DNA of 64,000 nt from Flavobacterium sp. FEMGT703F (GCA_002786385.1 PGCN01000003.1:124001-188000); one strand, 5' to 3'. Counted from the first letter of the stretch, positions 50,534-60,032 are shown. The notes: generated from the letters alone by a model not told the origin. Program-made: numbers and translations.

Positions 50534-51640
50534 TTATTTATTTAATAGTTCTACTTCAAAAATCAGATTGGCGTTTGGTGGTACGACATCTCCGGCGCCT
50601 TGTTCGCCGTAACCCAAATTACTCGGTATAAAAAATACCGCTTTTTCGCCAAATTTTAATTTGTTTACACCTTCTACAAATCCCGGAATGAGTTTGTTAG
50701 AACCCATTTGGTAAGGCAAACTCGAATAACCGTTTTGCACAGCTCTTTGTTCATCAAACATCCCAAATTGTTTGGCTATTTCAGGATCGCTGGTGTCAAA
50801 AAGTGTACCGTCTTCTAAAAAGCCCGAGTAGTTCATATAAATCATAGCGCCGTCTTTGGGCTTGTTTCCATTGGAGGCTTTTAAGATTTTAAACTTGAAT
50901 CCACTGTTTGTTTTTGTAGCACTTTCTTTCAATTGGTTGAAATACATTGCCTTTTGCTCTTTTACGGCCTTGTATTTTTGGTCGTAAATGCGTTTGTTTT
51001 CGGCATCAATTAAGGCTTGCTTTTTTTGATTTTCAAGTTCTTTTTTGAAGTAATCATTGAACACCTTTACGGCATCAAATTTTTTCACGTCTTCGCCTTT
51101 TCGGATGATGGTAACGCTGTTCATCATATCGCCTTGAACAATGGCATTAACTACATCTTGGCCTTCTACAACCTGACCAAAAACGGAATGTTTGCCATCC
51201 AACCAAGGGGTTTCCACATGGGTAATGAAAAACTGACTGCTGTTGGTGTTCGGACCCGAATTGGCCATAGACAACACGCCTGGTTTATCGTGTTTTAAAT
51301 CGGTGAACTCATCTTTGCATTTGTAACCGGCATCTCCCGATCCCGTTCCGATAGGGTCGCCGGTTTGTATCATAAAGTTGGAAATAACACGGTGAAATAA
51401 CAAGCCGTCAAAAAAGGGTTTGCCTTTTAAATCGGGTGTTACGAAATTGTTTTTGCCTTCGGCCAGTGTCACGAAGTTGGCCACAGTAATCGGCGCTTTT
51501 TTATAGTTGAGTTCAACTATTATATTTCCTTTCGAAGTTTCAATTTCGGCGTAAAGTCCGTCTTTTAAGTTTTTGTGCTCGTCTTTACAAGAGATAAAAG
51601 CTATGGAAACGAGCGTCAATAATAAAAGTTTCTTGATCAT
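50534..51640 (-). CDS. Cyclophilin-FKBP fusion peptidyl-prolyl isomerase 2 (lipoprotein)
   Basis: A 368-residue lipoprotein with the cysteine in AFISCKDEHK. The order is cyclophilin domain (about 28-190: FMIQTGDPIGTGSGDAGYKC, MANSGPNTNSSQFFIT), a helical linker, then an FKBP domain (about 265-368: GAMIYMNYSGFLEDGTLFDTS and LGYGEQGAGDVVPPNANLIF). It is clearly a duplicate of the gene at 49274-50521 but is lipid-anchored. It lies 8 bp downstream of gldI, in the same operon. Confidence 0.92.
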   Translation of the reverse strand: MIKKLLLLTLVSIAFISCKDEHKNLKDGLYAEIETSKGNIIVELNYKKAPITVANFVTLAEGKNNFVTPDLKGKPFFDGLLFHRVISNFMIQTGDPIGTGSGDAGYKCKDEFTDLKHDKPGVLSMANSGPNTNSSQFFITHVETPWLDGKHSVFGQVVEGQDVVNAIVQGDMMNSVTIIRKGEDVKKFDAVKVFNDYFKKELENQKKQALIDAENKRIYDQKYKAVKEQKAMYFNQLKESATKTNSGFKFKILKASNGNKPKDGAMIYMNYSGFLEDGTLFDTSDPEIAKQFGMFDEQRAVQNGYSSLPYQMGSNKLIPGFVEGVNKLKFGEKAVFFIPSNLGYGEQGAGDVVPPNANLIFEVELLNK

Positions 51641-51648
51641 TGTTGCAA

Positions 51649-52215
51649 TTAATTTTCTGTTTTCAATTTGGTTTCAGGCTTAAAATCGTGTAGCGTTACC
51701 GTACAAATTAAGGGTTGATTGGAGCCTATGCGTTTGTTGTCACCATGATAGCCAAAGGCCATATGCGATGGGAATAAGAAAGATACTTTTTCGTTTTTAC
51801 GCATGAGTTTGATGCCGTCACGCAAGCCCATCATGATGTTTTGTTTGTCTACCACATAGGTTTGCGGTCTTAGTTCCACTTCGGAGTAGACTACGTTCCC
51901 GTCAAAATCTTTGATTTCATAATCAAAAGAAGCAACATCTCCTTTTTTAGGGCGAAGGGTATCTTTTTCATTGCGGACTTCGTAATGATACCAATAGCCT
52001 TTTTTGGAAGCAATGTATTTGATTTGCGGATTGCTTTTGATGATAGAATCGATTTGGGCTTCTTCACCGGCCACGAGTTTTTTGTTGCGTTCTACCGACT
52101 CTTTCATAAATGTCCCCGAAGAACGAGAAACCGGCATCCGCGCTTGTTGTTGTTTACAACTGATAAAACTCACCAAAACAAGCAATAAGATAGTTATTTT
52201 TGAGGCGTTTTTCAT
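51649..52215 (-). CDS. gldI: Gliding motility-associated peptidyl-prolyl isomerase lipoprotein GldI
   Basis: A 188-residue lipoprotein, cysteine in FISCKQQQ. The FKBP-type domain covers the last 110 residues (KKGDVASFDYEIKDFDGNVV, ending ICTVTLHDFKPE). In Flavobacterium johnsoniae GldI is required for gliding and is thought to help fold gliding or T9SS components. It lies 3 nt after the stop of the DHH phosphoesterase gene and 8 nt before the next isomerase gene, in one operon. The T9SS cargo protein in this window is a possible client. Confidence 0.88.
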   Translation of the reverse strand: MKNASKITILLLVLVSFISCKQQQARMPVSRSSGTFMKESVERNKKLVAGEEAQIDSIIKSNPQIKYIASKKGYWYHYEVRNEKDTLRPKKGDVASFDYEIKDFDGNVVYSEVELRPQTYVVDKQNIMMGLRDGIKLMRKNEKVSFLFPSHMAFGYHGDNKRIGSNQPLICTVTLHDFKPETKLKTEN

Positions 52216-52218
52216 AGC

Positions 52219-53223
52219 TTAAATGGTTATTTTGGAAATTAATTGTTCAAATTTTTTCACAGTTTCGGCTAAGCTCTCATACGATTTTCCGCCGGCTGCG
52301 TTAATGTGTCCGCCACCGTTAAAATGGTCGCGCGCAAATTGATTGACATCAAAATTGCCTTGAGAACGGAAAGAGATTTTGATGATATTTTCATCTCGGT
52401 GTTCTATAAAAATGGCTGTAAAATGAATGCCTTTGATGGTTAATCCATAGTTTACAATGCCTTCGGTGTCGCCTTTTTCGTAATGGAATTCATCGAGTTC
52501 TTTTTGCGAAAGTGTAATATACGAGGTTTTGTATTCCGGATATATTTTCATGTTTTGCAAAGCGCGGCCCAATAGCTGTAAACGATTATACGAATTGTTA
52601 TCGAACAACAAATTGTGAATTTCACTGTTGTTGATGCCTAAGTCAATCAGTTCCGCCACTATGCGATGGGTATTGCCCGTGGTAGAAGGAAAGCGAAATG
52701 AACCTGAATCGGTGGTGATTCCGGTGTAAATACAGGTCGCAATAGTGGTGTCGATTAATTCTTTTTGACCCAAAAAGCCGATAAAATTATACACCATTTC
52801 ACAAGTCGAACCAAAAGCGGTATTCGAGTAGGTGTATTTGGCATAAGTGTCCGGCTTTTGGTGGTGGTCTATCATAACCATCGGAACGGTAACTTTATTC
52901 AGCACATGTTCCATTTCACCGGTTCGGTGTAATGCATTAAAATCTAAGGTAAAAACCAACTCGGCTTCTTGTATGATTTGTGCACAATGGGCTTTATCGT
53001 TTTCATATATTTTCACTGTTTCCGAGCTCGGTAACCAAGCCAAGAAATTCGGAAAGTCATTCGGTGCAATTACCGTAGGTTGGTGGTTGAGCTTCAATAA
53101 GAAATGATACAAGGCTAGGGTAGAGCCCATAGCGTCGCCATCCGGACTTCGGTGTGGAATAATAGCAATTTTTTTAGGGGTAGCCAATAATTCTTGAATG
53201 GCTGAAATGTCTTCTTTTTTCAT
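52219..53223 (-). CDS. DHH-family phosphoesterase (NrnA-like)
   Basis: A 334-residue bifunctional oligoribonuclease/phosphatase-like enzyme. The metal-binding pattern is PHRSPDGDAMGSTLALYHF, then LDFNALHR, the DHH motif in MIDHHQKPD, and GITTDSGSF. The C-terminal DHHA1 domain has GGGHINAAGG. It should degrade nano-RNAs and 3'-phosphoadenosine 5'-phosphate. In Bacteroidota this gene typically precedes gldI. It lies 36 bp after crcB. Confidence 0.93.
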   Translation of the reverse strand: MKKEDISAIQELLATPKKIAIIPHRSPDGDAMGSTLALYHFLLKLNHQPTVIAPNDFPNFLAWLPSSETVKIYENDKAHCAQIIQEAELVFTLDFNALHRTGEMEHVLNKVTVPMVMIDHHQKPDTYAKYTYSNTAFGSTCEMVYNFIGFLGQKELIDTTIATCIYTGITTDSGSFRFPSTTGNTHRIVAELIDLGINNSEIHNLLFDNNSYNRLQLLGRALQNMKIYPEYKTSYITLSQKELDEFHYEKGDTEGIVNYGLTIKGIHFTAIFIEHRDENIIKISFRSQGNFDVNQFARDHFNGGGHINAAGGKSYESLAETVKKFEQLISKITI

Positions 53224-53259
53224 AGAGGGCGAAGTTACATTTTTTTCAGGAAACGGCGT

Positions 53260-53631
53260 TTATTTGGTTACAAAAAGTCCGAGCCAAATGGCAAAAAGTC
53301 CGACTAAAATGCTCAAGCCGATATAGCCGAAAGCCAGCAAAGAATTTTGATTTTGAAACAAGTTGTAATTTTCCAATCCAAAGGTAGAAAAAGTTGTGTA
53401 ACCACCGCAAAATCCGGTAATCAGGAACCATTTTAAATTGCTGTCGGCTAGCTGATTTTTGGCTAAAATTCCCATGAACAAACCAATCAAAAAACAACCG
53501 ACAACATTGGCTAAGAAAGTCGCTAACGGAAAATGATTGGACCAAAATTTCGACACCAACACGGTAGTTAAAAACCGGAACACACTTCCAATGGCACCAC
53601 CTAAAGCTATGTATAAAATGGTCTTAAGCAT
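53260..53631 (-). CDS. crcB: Fluoride exporter CrcB/Fluc
   Basis: A 123-residue dual-topology fluoride channel with four membrane helices. The conserved segments GGAIGSVFRFLTTVL and LITGFCGGYTTFSTFGLE are present, the latter with the pore phenylalanines and sodium-binding site. Only one copy is here, so it should form a homodimer. The start codon follows the rluF stop directly (TAAATG). No fluoride riboswitch is seen because there is no leader. Confidence 0.93.
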   Translation of the reverse strand: MLKTILYIALGGAIGSVFRFLTTVLVSKFWSNHFPLATFLANVVGCFLIGLFMGILAKNQLADSNLKWFLITGFCGGYTTFSTFGLENYNLFQNQNSLLAFGYIGLSILVGLFAIWLGLFVTK

Positions 53632-54417
53632 TTAGCGTTTGTTGTTGAAATTGTTATTGCTATTGAAATTGGATTTTGGTTTAGGCAAACTCGCTTCTTC
53701 GGTCTTACTCGATGGTGCGATGAGTTGGTTTAATTGTTTGATTTCGGCATCGGATAACTCTCGGTAGCGACCCACATGCACATCAAGTGAAATATTGATG
53801 ATTCGAATTCTTTTTAAGGCTGTTACTTCATAACCTAAATATTCGCACATACGACGAATTTGACGGTTTAAGCCTTGGGTTAAAATGATTCGAAAAACGT
53901 ATTTGCTGATTTGTTCTACCTTGCATTTTCGGGTTACAGTGTCTAAAATCGGAACACCGTTGCTCATGCGTTCTATGAAACGGTCGGTTATTGGTCGGTT
54001 TACCGTAACAATGTATTCTTTTTCGTGGTTGTTTCTGGCGCGTAGAATTTTGTTTACAATATCGCCGTCATCGGTCATAAAAATCAAACCTTCACTGGCT
54101 TTATCTAATCGGCCAATAGGGAAAATACGTTTGGGATAATTGATGTAGTCTACAATGTTGTCGCGGACTTTTCTATTCGTAGTACATTCAATGCCAACAG
54201 GTTTGTTGAAAGCCAAGTACACCGGTTTTTCGGTTTTCTCCAGGATGAGTTTTCCGTCTACTCTAATTTCATCCTCAACCGAAACTTTAGTGCCCAATTC
54301 AGGAACTTTTCCATTGATGGTAATGCGACCTTGTTCCAATAATTTGTCGGCTTCACGACGGGAACAGTAACCGCTCTCGGAAAGGAATTTATTAATACGG
54401 GTTTGATTGGTTTCCAT
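53632..54417 (-). CDS. rluF: 23S rRNA pseudouridine synthase RluF-like
   Basis: A pseudouridine synthase with an N-terminal S4 RNA-binding domain ([20 protein letters not shown]) and the catalytic core. The catalytic Asp is in [18 protein letters not shown] and the C-terminal motif is [18 protein letters not shown]. From METNQTRI the protein has 261 residues and a low-complexity Asn-rich tail ([12 protein letters not shown]). The closest named family is RluF, which modifies U2604; the sequence cannot fully exclude RluB/RluE-like specificity. It begins the operon leading to gldI. Confidence 0.87.
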   Translation of the reverse strand: METNQTRINKFLSESGYCSRREADKLLEQGRITINGKVPELGTKVSVEDEIRVDGKLILEKTEKPVYLAFNKPVGIECTTNRKVRDNIVDYINYPKRIFPIGRLDKASEGLIFMTDDGDIVNKILRARNNHEKEYIVTVNRPITDRFIERMSNGVPILDTVTRKCKVEQISKYVFRIILTQGLNRQIRRMCEYLGYEVTALKRIRIINISLDVHVGRYRELSDAEIKQLNQLIAPSSKTEEASLPKPKSNFNSNNNFNNKR

Positions 54418-54532
54418 AGCGCAAATATAACACAATTTGCCAATACCGTTTCTTGATAAGTTCGTTGATAAATTGGGTTCAAAAAACGTAAAAAAGGTTG
54501 GTAAGTTTTAAGTTTTTTCTAATTTTACCGAC

Positions 54533-55405
54533 ATGAATATACAAGGCAAACTTATTATAATTGGCGGTGCGGTTGACAAAGGAAGTTTTACTGAAACCGA
54601 TTTGGACAAAAGTGCTCCACAGAATTTAAATTTCTTTGAAGAAGGTATTTTAAAACGCATCATCAAAGAATCTAAAAATAAAGAAGCGTCGAGAATTGAA
54701 GTGATTACTACGGCTTCAAAAATCCCTCGTGAAATTGGTCCTGAATACGTGAAAGCCTTCAATTATTTAGGTGCACACAATGTTGATGTATTGCACATTG
54801 AAAGAAGAGAACAAGCCTCAGAGCCTGAAATTTTAAACCGATTGAAAGCAGCTGATGTGGTCATGTTTACCGGTGGAGATCAGTTGCGATTGACTTCGAT
54901 TTTAGGTGGAACGCCTTTTGATGATTTGTTAATCAGCAAATACCGAAACGAAGATTTTGTGTACGCCGGAACCTCTGCCGGTGCTGCTGCTGCTTCCAAT
55001 AATATGATTTACCAAGGCAGCAGTCATGAAGCTTTGCTGAAGGGAGAAGTTAAAATAACGTCCGGTTTGGGTTTGATTGACGATGTGGTGATTGACACCC
55101 ATTTTGTGCAAAGAGGTCGTATCGGTCGTTTGTTCCAAGCTGTTGTTGGCAATCCGAAAGTACTGGGTATTGGTTTAGGAGAAGACACCGGTTTATTGAT
55201 AACCAATGGTCGACAAATGGAAGCTTTGGGTTCCGGTTTGGTTATTTTGGTCGATGGTCGCGAGATTAAAGACACCAATTTAACCCAAGTTGAACTCGGT
55301 CAACCCATCTCTATCAATCATTTGGTGACTCACGTGATGAGTAAAAACGATACTTTCGATTTGGATACTTTTAAAATGACGATTAAATCTTCACAATACG
55401 TTTAA
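54533..55405 (+). CDS. Cyanophycinase
   Basis: A 290-residue serine exopeptidase (S51-like) that releases beta-Asp-Arg dipeptides from cyanophycin. The nucleophile serine is in YAGTSAGAAAAS. Other signature segments are LIIIGGAVDKGSF, VMFTGGDQLRL, DTHFVQRGRIGRL and GIGLGEDTGLLI. It is an intracellular form, as no signal peptide is seen. The isoaspartyl peptidase gene follows 93 bp downstream. No cyanophycin synthetase gene lies in the window. Confidence 0.92.
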   Translation: MNIQGKLIIIGGAVDKGSFTETDLDKSAPQNLNFFEEGILKRIIKESKNKEASRIEVITTASKIPREIGPEYVKAFNYLGAHNVDVLHIERREQASEPEILNRLKAADVVMFTGGDQLRLTSILGGTPFDDLLISKYRNEDFVYAGTSAGAAAASNNMIYQGSSHEALLKGEVKITSGLGLIDDVVIDTHFVQRGRIGRLFQAVVGNPKVLGIGLGEDTGLLITNGRQMEALGSGLVILVDGREIKDTNLTQVELGQPISINHLVTHVMSKNDTFDLDTFKMTIKSSQYV

Positions 55406-55498
55406 ATTTTAAATATCAAATATCAAATTTTAGATATTAAATATGAATTGAAATTCAAGCATATTTGATATTTGAAATCTAATATCTAATATCTCAAA
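55406..55498. repeat. AT-rich inverted word repeat between cyanophycinase and isoaspartyl peptidase genes
   Basis: ATATCAAATATCAAATTTTAG near the left is echoed in inverted form by ATTTGATATTTGAAATC, and the right end carries CTAATATCTAATATC. The peptidase ATG lies at its right border. The word set is the same as at 46851-46918 and 43112-43172. Confidence 0.75.
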
Positions 55499-56341
55499 AT
55501 GAAAATAATCATCCACGGCGGATTTTTCTCTGAATCTTCTACCAATCTCGAAACCAAAATCGCCAAACAACAAGCTTTATTGCGCATTGTTAAAGAGGCC
55601 TATGCTTATTTGCAAAACCACTCGGCTTTGGACACGGTAGTATATGCGGTTTCGCAATTGGAAGACGATGCTTTGTTTAATGCCGGTATCGGTTCCCAAA
55701 TTCAAAGCGATGGTAAAATTCGCATGAGTGCGTCTTTGATGGACGGTTCGACTCAAAAAATGAGTGGCGTGATTAACATAGAAGAGGTTAAAAATCCGGT
55801 GCAAGTGGCCCAAGTGTTGTTGGATTATGACGATAAAGTATTGGGCGGAAGCGGTGCAACAAATTTTGCTCGCCAACACGGATTTGAAAAATTTTCTACA
55901 GAAATTCCTCAGCGTCGTGCCGAGTATGAAGCCAAATTGGCTTCCAAAGGATTAGGAACGGTAGGTTGTGTTGTTTTAGATGCCAATGGAAAAATTGCCG
56001 TAGCTACATCAACCGGAGGGAAAGGATTTGAAATTCCGGGCAGGATTTCAGATTCGGCTACAGTAGCCGGAAATTACGCCAACGCATTTTGCGGGGTTAG
56101 TTTAACCGGTGTTGGAGAAGATATTGTAAGCGGAGCAGTTGCGGCTAAAATTGTGACCCGTGTTACGGATGGTTTTACGTTAGCGGAAGCTTTTGAGAAA
56201 ACGTTCAACGAACTCAAACCTTATGATGGATTTGCCGGTGCGATTGCAATCGACAGTAAAGGGAATATTTTTCATCAGGATTCGCATCCTAGTATGGTGT
56301 TTGCCAGTTTTGACGGAGAGAACGAAGAAGTTTTTAATTAA
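55499..56341 (+). CDS. Isoaspartyl peptidase/L-asparaginase (N-terminal nucleophile hydrolase)
   Basis: A 280-residue precursor that autocleaves before the threonine in GLGTVGCVVLDANGKIAV, giving alpha and beta chains. Supporting segments are IIHGGFFSESSTNLE, FNAGIGSQIQSDGKIRMSAS and ATSTGGKGFEIPGRISDSA. It hydrolyses beta-aspartyl dipeptides, which would complete cyanophycin breakdown after the adjacent cyanophycinase. It is a cytosolic enzyme without signal. The lipoprotein gene begins 10 nt after its stop. Confidence 0.92.
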   Translation: MKIIIHGGFFSESSTNLETKIAKQQALLRIVKEAYAYLQNHSALDTVVYAVSQLEDDALFNAGIGSQIQSDGKIRMSASLMDGSTQKMSGVINIEEVKNPVQVAQVLLDYDDKVLGGSGATNFARQHGFEKFSTEIPQRRAEYEAKLASKGLGTVGCVVLDANGKIAVATSTGGKGFEIPGRISDSATVAGNYANAFCGVSLTGVGEDIVSGAVAAKIVTRVTDGFTLAEAFEKTFNELKPYDGFAGAIAIDSKGNIFHQDSHPSMVFASFDGENEEVFN

Positions 56342-56350
56342 CCATATAGT

Positions 56351-56830
56351 ATGAAAAAAATTATCTCATCCATTTTATTACTCGGTACTATTATGACAGG
56401 TTGCTCTTCTGACGGAGGCGACAGTACCGCATTTACTTCTTCAATAGATATTGATGGTGAACAGTTCATTCCTTCAGAAATAACGGCTTATCCGGATAAT
56501 CAGTCGTTCGAAAACGCCACGGTTTTTGTATTGGGAAGTAATAGCAGTTCACCTCAGAATCAACATATCATGGTGGTAAAAGTGATTTATCCTTTGTCAC
56601 AAGAAGATGCATCAGGAACCTATTTAATTAATGGTATTCAAGGTACAGGGAATTATACCCGATTTACCGATAGTTATTTGCTTTATAATGGAAGTGTGAC
56701 GGTTGAAGATTTGGGGAACAATATGTATACTTTGACATTCAACAGCGTCAAGGGAAATCAAGGAAATGGTTCTACGGAAGTAATAACCGTGAGTGGAACG
56801 ATATCAGGTAAGTTTCAGGAAAGTAATTGA
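56351..56830 (+). CDS. Lipoprotein of unknown function
   Basis: A 159-residue lipoprotein with cysteine in IMTGCSSDGG, preceded by a hydrophobic signal. The mature part is beta-rich (SIDIDGEQFIPSEITAY, then TYLINGIQGTGNYTRF and ITVSGTISGKFQESN). No named domain is recognised. It probably folds as a small all-beta domain in the outer membrane leaflet. It shares a transcript with the peptidase gene and a terminator follows. Confidence 0.72.
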   Translation: MKKIISSILLLGTIMTGCSSDGGDSTAFTSSIDIDGEQFIPSEITAYPDNQSFENATVFVLGSNSSSPQNQHIMVVKVIYPLSQEDASGTYLINGIQGTGNYTRFTDSYLLYNGSVTVEDLGNNMYTLTFNSVKGNQGNGSTEVITVSGTISGKFQESN

Positions 56831-56865
56831 AAAATCCCAATCTAATCAGATTGGGATTTTTGTTT
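56829..56865. terminator. Bidirectional terminator between the lipoprotein and metalloprotease genes
   Basis: A 13-bp perfect stem AAAATCCCAATCT/AGATTGGGATTTT with an AATC loop, followed by T-rich sequence; it also ends the minus-strand gene that stops at 56880. Confidence 0.9.
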
Positions 56866-56879
56866 TAGGAGCATTTTTT

Positions 56880-59489
56880 TTATTTGATAGCCAGTGCGTT
56901 TTCAATTAAGAAACTAAGGTAGTTTCTGTGCGCTCTAGTGCTTTCATCAGCAGAAGTAGCGGTAGCTAACATCAATTTGATTTTCTTCAAGGTTTGACGG
57001 GCAGCAGCTCTTGAAATGTCATCGTGACGGTTTTTAGGATCGTTTACATCGGCAATTTCAATCACTTCTTTTACAAAGTAAGTCTGCAAATATTGACGGT
57101 GCATGTTTACTTTACCCACCAAATCCGCTTTGAATACACCGTTGGTTAAATCGGTCATCACTTCGGCTACCGAATAAGTATTGCCATACATACTGGTGTT
57201 GGAAATTCTTTGTAAAGTAGTCGGATGTAAAATATGACCTAACGTAGCATCGGTTTGAATAGATTGGTAAATGGCATTCAGTTTAGGATCTTCAGTTCCT
57301 GAGAAGAAATTGAATCCACGTCTTTGCATTTGTAAGTAAGGATACAATGAAGCATCTGCATCGAAAGCATTTGGCGCTAAAACATATTTGTTTAAAACTT
57401 CAATAGCTCTTTTTTGTTGCACTTTAGAAACCGGAGTGAATGGTTTAACAGTGGAATTTTGTCCCACAAAACTACGGTCGATAAACACACCACCAACATA
57501 ACGGCTAACCACTGCAGCCATATTTCTTCTTTGTCCGTTAAGCATATTGAAACGACTTCTCAATTCGGCATAGCTTTCACCGTTTTTACTGTATTTGCCT
57601 TTTAATTTTGGCATTATGCTGTTCACAATTTTGAAGCGTTCTTCAGCATTTCCTATGGCATCGCTGCTCAAGTCATTCACCATAACTCTTGGGTCGATGG
57701 CTTTTCCCGGAGATCTCATGTCATCTGCATCGTTACCAAAGGCTAAGTTAGGATCTGTGCTTCGGCTTAAGATTTTTTGCAATTCGGCTTCTTCAGTTTT
57801 TTCGTCAAATTCTTTGTAACCGAATTCGATGGCCCATAAATCGTATGGTCCCGGTTTGGTAGTGTAGAAGTTTCCTTGTTTGGTTTTATCCGTAGCCAAG
57901 TTGATGGCAGGATAATCCATTACTGAACCAATCAAACCAATTTTTTCCGTAATAGCGGTGTTGTGTAAGTCGGTCGGACTTAACATCTGGCTCGATTTCA
58001 TATTGTGATTTAAACCTAAAGTATGCCCCATTTCGTGCAACACTAAATAGTATAAAAATTCTTTGTGTGCTCTGGAAATGGTTTTCGGATCTTCCGAATT
58101 CACTTCGGCAAAAGTGGTTCCCATTAAGAACTGGCTTTTCAGCTCGTTGGCTAAAGTACAAGCGGTTCCGTCATTGTGGAAATGAGCATTTATGGCTTCG
58201 CTTGCACCTTCATTTTTAAACGAAAATAATTCGTCCATGGTTGGCGTGCTGCTACCTGAATACCATTCGATTGTGATATCGGAACCTAAAATTTGTCCGG
58301 TTCTCGGATTGGCAAAACTTGGTCCGATAGCGCCGTAGCTTGGATAAGCAGACGATACCCAACGGATTACATTGTAACGCACATCGCCCGCATCCCAATC
58401 GGCATCATCGGGTTGGATTTTCATTACCACGGCATTTTTAAATCCGGCTTTTTCAAAAGCTTCATTCCATTTGTTTCCGGCTTCCATTACGGTTTGGCGG
58501 TATTCCACAGGCGTGGTGTTTTCAATCCACCAAACTATAGGTTCAACCGGCTCACTGATGGCTGCATTCGGATCTTTTTTGGTCAAATACCAACGGTTGA
58601 TGATGTCTTTGTAAGGCGTAGCTTTTACGCTGGTTAAATCGGTTACCGCTTGCCCGAAATACCCAACACGCGGATCGTCTTTTCTTGGTCGGAATTTGTT
58701 CTCCGGCATTTCTAAGAAGGTGTGCTGGATGCGAACGCGAACGTAACGTGCATCCGTAATGTCTTCGCCTCCGCCATTAAACGGAGCAGGATTGTCGTAG
58801 GCCAAATCTACTGTTACGTCAGTATTATTTGGGTAAGAGCGAATGCTGTGGTATTTTGATTTGGCGGAATTAAAGTTTCCTAAATTGAAAACGGCTCCCG
58901 GAGGCATTCCCGGAGGCATGATAGGTTTAACAGGATCTAGTTTTTCACTGATGAATAAACCGTCGGCCGCAATTAAAAATCCTGTGCTGTCTTTGGCTAC
59001 AACTTTTTCAGCTAGGAAAATGGCTTCGGCTATATCAGTGCCGGCGGTTTTGCTTACTGCGTTGTTTTTGTCGTAGTAAAAATTAGTGTTTACCAAGCCA
59101 AATTCGATTTTATCGTTGGCTTTTTTGATGTTGAAGACATTTGTTGCTCTGTGCATACTTTGGTTCAACCCCAAAGTAGTCGGACCATTCATCGAATAAC
59201 TTTGATAGATGAATTCTTTGTTAAGTTGGTTTTTTTTGATGTAGAGTTGGATACTTCCGGTTACTGTATCTTGGTAAATGGTAAATAATCCTTCGGTTTT
59301 TTTGCAGCTTTTTACTTTGTCTGCGATAGAGAGTTTAGGTGCTTTTTTCTCTTTAACCGAGTCTGTTTTGGTCGTAGCCAATTCCTTTTTATTTTTCTTT
59401 TTTCGATCCGATTTCTCTTGTGCAACGGATACTCCGGAACACACTAGAAAGGCCATAGAGAAAAACAATGAGAGTCTGATTTTGCTCAT
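56880..59489 (-). CDS. Large zinc-dependent metalloprotease (DUF5117/DUF5118-type)
   Basis: An 869-residue exported protein. A signal peptide ends near VSVAQE and a highly basic linker follows (DRKKKNKKELATT). The zinc-binding HExxHxxGxxH motif is seen as LHEMGHTLGLNHN, near residue 480. The N-terminal domain contains IYQDTVTGSIQLYIKK and YFGQAVTDLTSVKATPYKD, as in the family with domains DUF5117 and DUF5118. The peptide substrate is unknown. It is a single gene between a terminator and the response regulator pair. Confidence 0.87.
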   Translation of the reverse strand: MSKIRLSLFFSMAFLVCSGVSVAQEKSDRKKKNKKELATTKTDSVKEKKAPKLSIADKVKSCKKTEGLFTIYQDTVTGSIQLYIKKNQLNKEFIYQSYSMNGPTTLGLNQSMHRATNVFNIKKANDKIEFGLVNTNFYYDKNNAVSKTAGTDIAEAIFLAEKVVAKDSTGFLIAADGLFISEKLDPVKPIMPPGMPPGAVFNLGNFNSAKSKYHSIRSYPNNTDVTVDLAYDNPAPFNGGGEDITDARYVRVRIQHTFLEMPENKFRPRKDDPRVGYFGQAVTDLTSVKATPYKDIINRWYLTKKDPNAAISEPVEPIVWWIENTTPVEYRQTVMEAGNKWNEAFEKAGFKNAVVMKIQPDDADWDAGDVRYNVIRWVSSAYPSYGAIGPSFANPRTGQILGSDITIEWYSGSSTPTMDELFSFKNEGASEAINAHFHNDGTACTLANELKSQFLMGTTFAEVNSEDPKTISRAHKEFLYYLVLHEMGHTLGLNHNMKSSQMLSPTDLHNTAITEKIGLIGSVMDYPAINLATDKTKQGNFYTTKPGPYDLWAIEFGYKEFDEKTEEAELQKILSRSTDPNLAFGNDADDMRSPGKAIDPRVMVNDLSSDAIGNAEERFKIVNSIMPKLKGKYSKNGESYAELRSRFNMLNGQRRNMAAVVSRYVGGVFIDRSFVGQNSTVKPFTPVSKVQQKRAIEVLNKYVLAPNAFDADASLYPYLQMQRRGFNFFSGTEDPKLNAIYQSIQTDATLGHILHPTTLQRISNTSMYGNTYSVAEVMTDLTNGVFKADLVGKVNMHRQYLQTYFVKEVIEIADVNDPKNRHDDISRAAARQTLKKIKLMLATATSADESTRAHRNYLSFLIENALAIK

Positions 59490-59623
59490 AATTTTTTTTG
59501 GTAAATGTATTGATGAATAGATAATGATAAAACCCTAGCAAATTACTATTAATTTGCAGATTTATAAGAAAGTTAAGATTTTTTTAACTAGTGAAAGTTA
59601 AGTTAGGTTTTGCATGTTAACTC

Positions 59624-60031
59624 CTAACCGTTTGACATTTTTTTGACAATAGAGATGAATTTTTCTTTGGCTAAGGGTTTTACAATAAAATCGGTGATGT
59701 CACTGTATTCTTTTGACTTCTCATGATCGTAAGTTGAAACCGATGAAGTGATGACATACAAGTTGATTTTTTTGCACATTTTTGGTTTTAATCGGATATA
59801 TTCATCCAGAAATCCCCAGCCGTCCAATAAAGGCATGTTTAAATCTAAGAAGATGACTTTCGGCAACAATGTTTCTTCTTCGGCCACTTCTGTCAGGTAA
59901 TTTATGGCGTCTCTACCGTTGCTGAAAATGCTAATTTGTTCGGCTATTTCAGATTCTTCTATGATTTTTTTGATGATGTACGTGAAGATTTCATCGTCAT
60001 CAATAAGCATTATATTACTGGGTGATTTCAT
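59624..60031 (-). CDS. Single-domain response regulator (second pair)
   Basis: A 135-residue stand-alone receiver. The acidic pocket is LIDDDEIF, the phospho-acceptor is in FLDLNMPLLDGWGFLDEY, and the Lys in VKP follows VITSSVSTYDH. It has no output domain. The start codon lies one nucleotide after the stop of the kinase gene, so the pair is translationally coupled. It is recognisably similar to the regulator at 7856-8266, for example in the shared FLDLNMP motif followed by GW. Confidence 0.88.
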   Translation of the reverse strand: MKSPSNIMLIDDDEIFTYIIKKIIEESEIAEQISIFSNGRDAINYLTEVAEEETLLPKVIFLDLNMPLLDGWGFLDEYIRLKPKMCKKINLYVITSSVSTYDHEKSKEYSDITDFIVKPLAKEKFISIVKKMSNG

Positions 60032-60032
60032 A

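Noticed and set aside
53260-53631. Fluoride riboswitch before crcB
   Set aside because: crcB starts directly after the rluF stop, so there is no leader that could hold one.
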